Below, piece after piece: positions 61,751 to 64,000 of a DNA stretch of 64,000 nt; the first letter of the stretch is position 1; each line of letters begins with the position of its first letter. The stretch covers positions 32,596 through 96,595 of the forward strand of contig JAQBXT010000002.1 in NCBI GenBank assembly GCA_027624175.1. The letters run 5' to 3'. The position numbers were made by a program, and so were the translations under genes. The notes beneath the pieces were generated by a model that was not told the origin of the DNA, searched no databases, and saw only the letters and a program-made list of their open reading frames with translations. Source of the stretch: Pseudomonadota bacterium (lineage in GTDB: Bacteria > Pseudomonadota > Gammaproteobacteria > Burkholderiales > SG8-39).

Positions 61751-64000
61751 TGAAGCGCGTCGCGCTCGCCCTCGTCCTGCTGCCGCTGCTCGCCGTGGCC
61801 GCCGCGCTCGCCTGGCTGATCGCCACCGAACCGGGCCTGCACTGGGCAGTGGCGCGCGCCGAAACTGCGAGCGGTGGCAGCTTGAAGATCGACGGCGTGC
61901 GCGGCACGCTGGCTTCGGTCGTGAGCATCGAGCAGCTGTCCTTTGCCGAAGGCGGCGTGAAGCTCGAAGCCCGGCAGTTGCAGGGCGAAGGCGATGTGCT
62001 CTCGCTAATGCGCGGGCAGATCGGCATCGAGCCATTGCGCATCGAATCGCTGCAGGTGGCGCTGGCGGACAGCGGCAAGACGCCGTCGCCCCCGCCTGGA
62101 ACAGCGTTGCCGGTGGGCGTACGGCTCGCGCAGGTCGCGATCGCGCGCTTCGAGCTTCGCACCGGGGCGCAGCGCGAGGTATTGACCGACGTACGCTTCG
62201 CGCACGCCGCCCTCGGCCCGCGCGCGCTGTCGGCGGCGGGGTCGTTCACACGACCGGACGCGCGCTTTCCCGCCCAGGTGCGCCTCGAGCTGCACGGCAC
62301 GCTCGAACTCATGCGGGTTACGCTTGCCGCGACCGTCGCCGGTATTCCCGCCGAGGGGCAGATCGAGATCGCGCCGTTCGCCGCCCGGCCGCTGCGCTCG
62401 CTCGAGGCGCGCGCCGGCCCGGTGAATCTTTCCCGTTTCGACGGCGCGGCGCCGAACACCGAGCTCAACGCGGTGCTCAAGGCAAAGGGGGCCGACGCCG
62501 GCTATGAGGGCACGCTCTCCCTGGTCAACGCGACGCCCGGCCCGCTTGATGCCGGCAAGTTGCCGGTCGCTGCGCTGACGACACGCTTCGCGTCGCCGGA
62601 TCTGGCGAGCGCCCGCCTCGAGCAGTTGCACATCGAGGTTCCGGGCGGCGGGTTGCTCGAAGGCAGGGGCGAGGTCGATGCGAGCCGCGCGCATGTGGTG
62701 CTCGGCGTGCGCGGGCTCGACCTGCGCTCGCTGCGCGCCAGCCTGCTGAGCACGGCGCTGAAGGGTGAGCTCGACCTGGTGATCGCCGGTGACGAGCAAT
62801 CGGTGCGCGGCACGCTCGCGCAGGAGGGCATGCGTCTCGAGGCGCATGTCGTGCGTAACGGCGCAGTGCTCGAGGTGCGTGCGCTGCGCGCGACAGCGGC
62901 AGGCGGCGAAATCAGCGGCACGGGCAAGGTCACGCTCGGCGAGCTGCTCGCCGCGCAAGCGCAGCTGCGGTTCGAGAAGTTCAATCCCGCCGCCTTTGGC
63001 GCCTATCCCGCCGGCTCGATCAACGGGCGCGCCGAGGTCGATGGGCGCGCCGGCAAGGCGCCGCTCGTCGATGTAAGCTGGACGCTCGATCACAGCACGC
63101 TGCGCGGCAGGCTGCTGGAGAGCCGCGGCCGCGCGCAGATCGCGCTCGAGCGCATTGCCGACGTCCGGGCCGAAGCGAAATTCGGCGCGAGCCGCATCAC
63201 GGTGCGCGGCGGCTTTGGCCGCGACGGCGACCGACTCGCCTGGACACTCGCCATCCCGCGGCTGCAGGAGATCGATCCCGGCCTCGCGGGCGCCCTGCAG
63301 GCTGAAGGCGTCCTTGCTGGTGCGTGGGACGCGCACGAGCTGCAGTTCTCGACGCGCTCGCCGACGGCGCGGATCGATGCCCGGCTCGCGGGCGGCATGC
63401 AAGCCGATGGTGCCTGGCGGGGCACGCTGCTGGAGCTGACGAACGCCGGCGACTATCCCCTGCGCATGCTCGGTGCGACGGCGCTGATGTTCGCGCGCGA
63501 TCGCGCCGAACTTGGACCGTTCACCGCCGAGCTCGACGCGGGCCGCTTGCAGGTCCGCGAAGCGAGGTGGGCCGCGGGCCGCCTGCAAACAAGCGGGGAA
63601 TTCAGCGCGCTGCCGGCGCGCTGGCTGGTGCTCGCCGCCGGCGCCGCGGCGCCGGTGCGCACCAACCTGCTCCTCGACGGCTCGTGGGACCTCGCCACCA
63701 CGCCCCGGCTCCAGGGCACGCTGCAGCTGCGACGCCGCAGCGGCGACCTCGCGATCGTGCGCGACGAGGAACCGTACGCGCTCCGCCTGGGCGAAGCCAC
63801 GCTCGATGCCCGATTCGCCAATGGCGGCGTCGCCCTCAAGTTCGACGCCGCGTCGCGTTACGGCAAGCTCGCGCTCGAAGGCAGCGTGGCGGCATCGCCC
63901 GCGGCAAGCGGCGCGCTCGCCCTCGGCCCGCGCGCGCTGTCGGCGGCGGGGTCGTTCACACGACCGGACGCGCGCTTTCCCGCCCAGGTGCGCCTCGAGC
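61750..64000 (+). CDS. tamB: Translocation and assembly module protein TamB (5' part only)
   Basis: The gene starts at ATG 61750 and runs off the window after 750 codons. It has an N-terminal anchor helix (MKRVALALVLLPLLAVAAALAWLIA) and then the AsmA-like, beta-strand-rich repeats of TamB (SLKIDGVRGTLASVVSIEQLSFAEGGVKLEARQL, and later GGLLEGRGEVDA). TamB spans the periplasm and moves lipids or autotransporter proteins with TamA. The final 83 bases duplicate 62208-62290 exactly and in frame; up to there the reading frame is unbroken. Usual TamB length is about 1250 residues, so at least 40 percent should lie beyond the window. Confidence 0.9.
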   Translation, partial: MKRVALALVLLPLLAVAAALAWLIATEPGLHWAVARAETASGGSLKIDGVRGTLASVVSIEQLSFAEGGVKLEARQLQGEGDVLSLMRGQIGIEPLRIESLQVALADSGKTPSPPPGTALPVGVRLAQVAIARFELRTGAQREVLTDVRFAHAALGPRALSAAGSFTRPDARFPAQVRLELHGTLELMRVTLAATVAGIPAEGQIEIAPFAARPLRSLEARAGPVNLSRFDGAAPNTELNAVLKAKGADAGYEGTLSLVNATPGPLDAGKLPVAALTTRFASPDLASARLEQLHIEVPGGGLLEGRGEVDASRAHVVLGVRGLDLRSLRASLLSTALKGELDLVIAGDEQSVRGTLAQEGMRLEAHVVRNGAVLEVRALRATAAGGEISGTGKVTLGELLAAQAQLRFEKFNPAAFGAYPAGSINGRAEVDGRAGKAPLVDVSWTLDHSTLRGRLLESRGRAQIALERIADVRAEAKFGASRITVRGGFGRDGDRLAWTLAIPRLQEIDPGLAGALQAEGVLAGAWDAHELQFSTRSPTARIDARLAGGMQADGAWRGTLLELTNAGDYPLRMLGATALMFARDRAELGPFTAELDAGRLQVREARWAAGRLQTSGEFSALPARWLVLAAGAAAPVRTNLLLDGSWDLATTPRLQGTLQLRRRSGDLAIVRDEEPYALRLGEATLDARFANGGVALKFDAASRYGKLALEGSVAASPAASGALALGPRALSAAGSFTRPDARFPAQVRLE
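62208..62290 (+). repeat. 83-bp exact direct repeat, copy 1 (inside tamB)
   Basis: Identical to the last 83 bases of the window (63918-64000); offset 1710 bases, which is 570 codons. It encodes ALGPRALSAAGSFTRPDARF and a few more residues. Confidence 0.97.
63918..64000 (+). repeat. 83-bp exact direct repeat, copy 2 (window end)
   Basis: Exact copy of 62208-62290. The match is still running at base 64000, so its true length is unknown. It could be a real in-frame duplication or an assembly artefact at a contig end. Confidence 0.97.

Overview
The window is a high-GC, gene-dense chromosomal segment with about 60 protein-coding genes, one structural RNA (6S RNA), one cobalamin riboswitch, and no rRNA, tRNA, CRISPR array, prophage or intact insertion sequence that I could see. 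Gene order (pcm-like/rhodanese/tolC/waaA; zapB-zapA-6S RNA-EVE; hemE-priA; argS-SPOR-dsbA), the PHA synthase and the leucine (liu) operon point to a betaproteobacterium, probably an uncultivated Burkholderiales-like lineage. That assignment is inference from synteny and protein style, not from a marker-gene tree.

Layout. 1-6.0 kb: the end of an RND adaptor, an RND efflux pump, a pcm-like methyltransferase, a rhodanese and a TolC channel, all on +. 6.0-23.6 kb: envelope polysaccharide region: waaA, then a scarred stretch (SDR 5' relic, gmd relic, YafQ-type toxin-antitoxin pair, a chimeric SDR/CapD gene, a DUF4143 ATPase), then manC, fcl, gmd (GDP-L-fucose) and rfbD, rfbC, rfbA, rfbB (dTDP-L-rhamnose) with three orphan antitoxin-like genes inside the rfb block, then msbA, waaL, a GT2 and a GT9 glycosyltransferase. 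23.6-26.8 kb: a TonB-dependent receptor under a textbook cobalamin riboswitch, divergent from a BtuF-like binding protein. 26.9-36.4 kb: housekeeping (zapB, zapA, 6S RNA, EVE protein, hemE, priA, argS, SPOR, dsbA), interrupted by a GSU2403-family nucleotidyltransferase with an unusual repeat-rich promoter, and a second BtuF-like protein.

36.3-39.2 kb: PHA synthase and an MBL-fold hydrolase on -. 39.2-50.0 kb: a LiuR-type MerR regulator and a tightly packed operon for leucine/isovalerate catabolism (isovaleryl-CoA dehydrogenase, methylcrotonyl-CoA carboxylase, methylglutaconyl-CoA hydratase, HMG-CoA lyase) enlarged with a thiolase, two hotdog thioesterases and a second acyl-CoA dehydrogenase. 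A perfect 20-bp palindrome lies between regulator and operon. 50.0-60 kb: an MBL hydrolase interrupted by one in-frame UGA, a lectin-like secreted protein flanked by near-identical short direct repeats, and a branched-chain-type ABC transporter cluster with two CoA ligases on -. 60-64 kb: tamA and the start of tamB, which runs off the window; its last 83 bases exactly repeat an earlier part of tamB.

The most notable observations are the decayed polysaccharide block with an in-frame chimeric dehydratase, the trio of DnaA-box-like sites between hemE and priA, the four-half-site operator before the GSU2403 nucleotidyltransferase, the single UGA at a likely Trp codon in the MBL hydrolase, the repeat-flanked lectin cassette, and the exact in-frame tamB repeat. 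I did not find a clear multi-gene system of a wholly unknown type. Many genes are translationally coupled (ATGA, GTGA, TTGA, CTGA overlaps), several with TTG, GTG or CTG starts.
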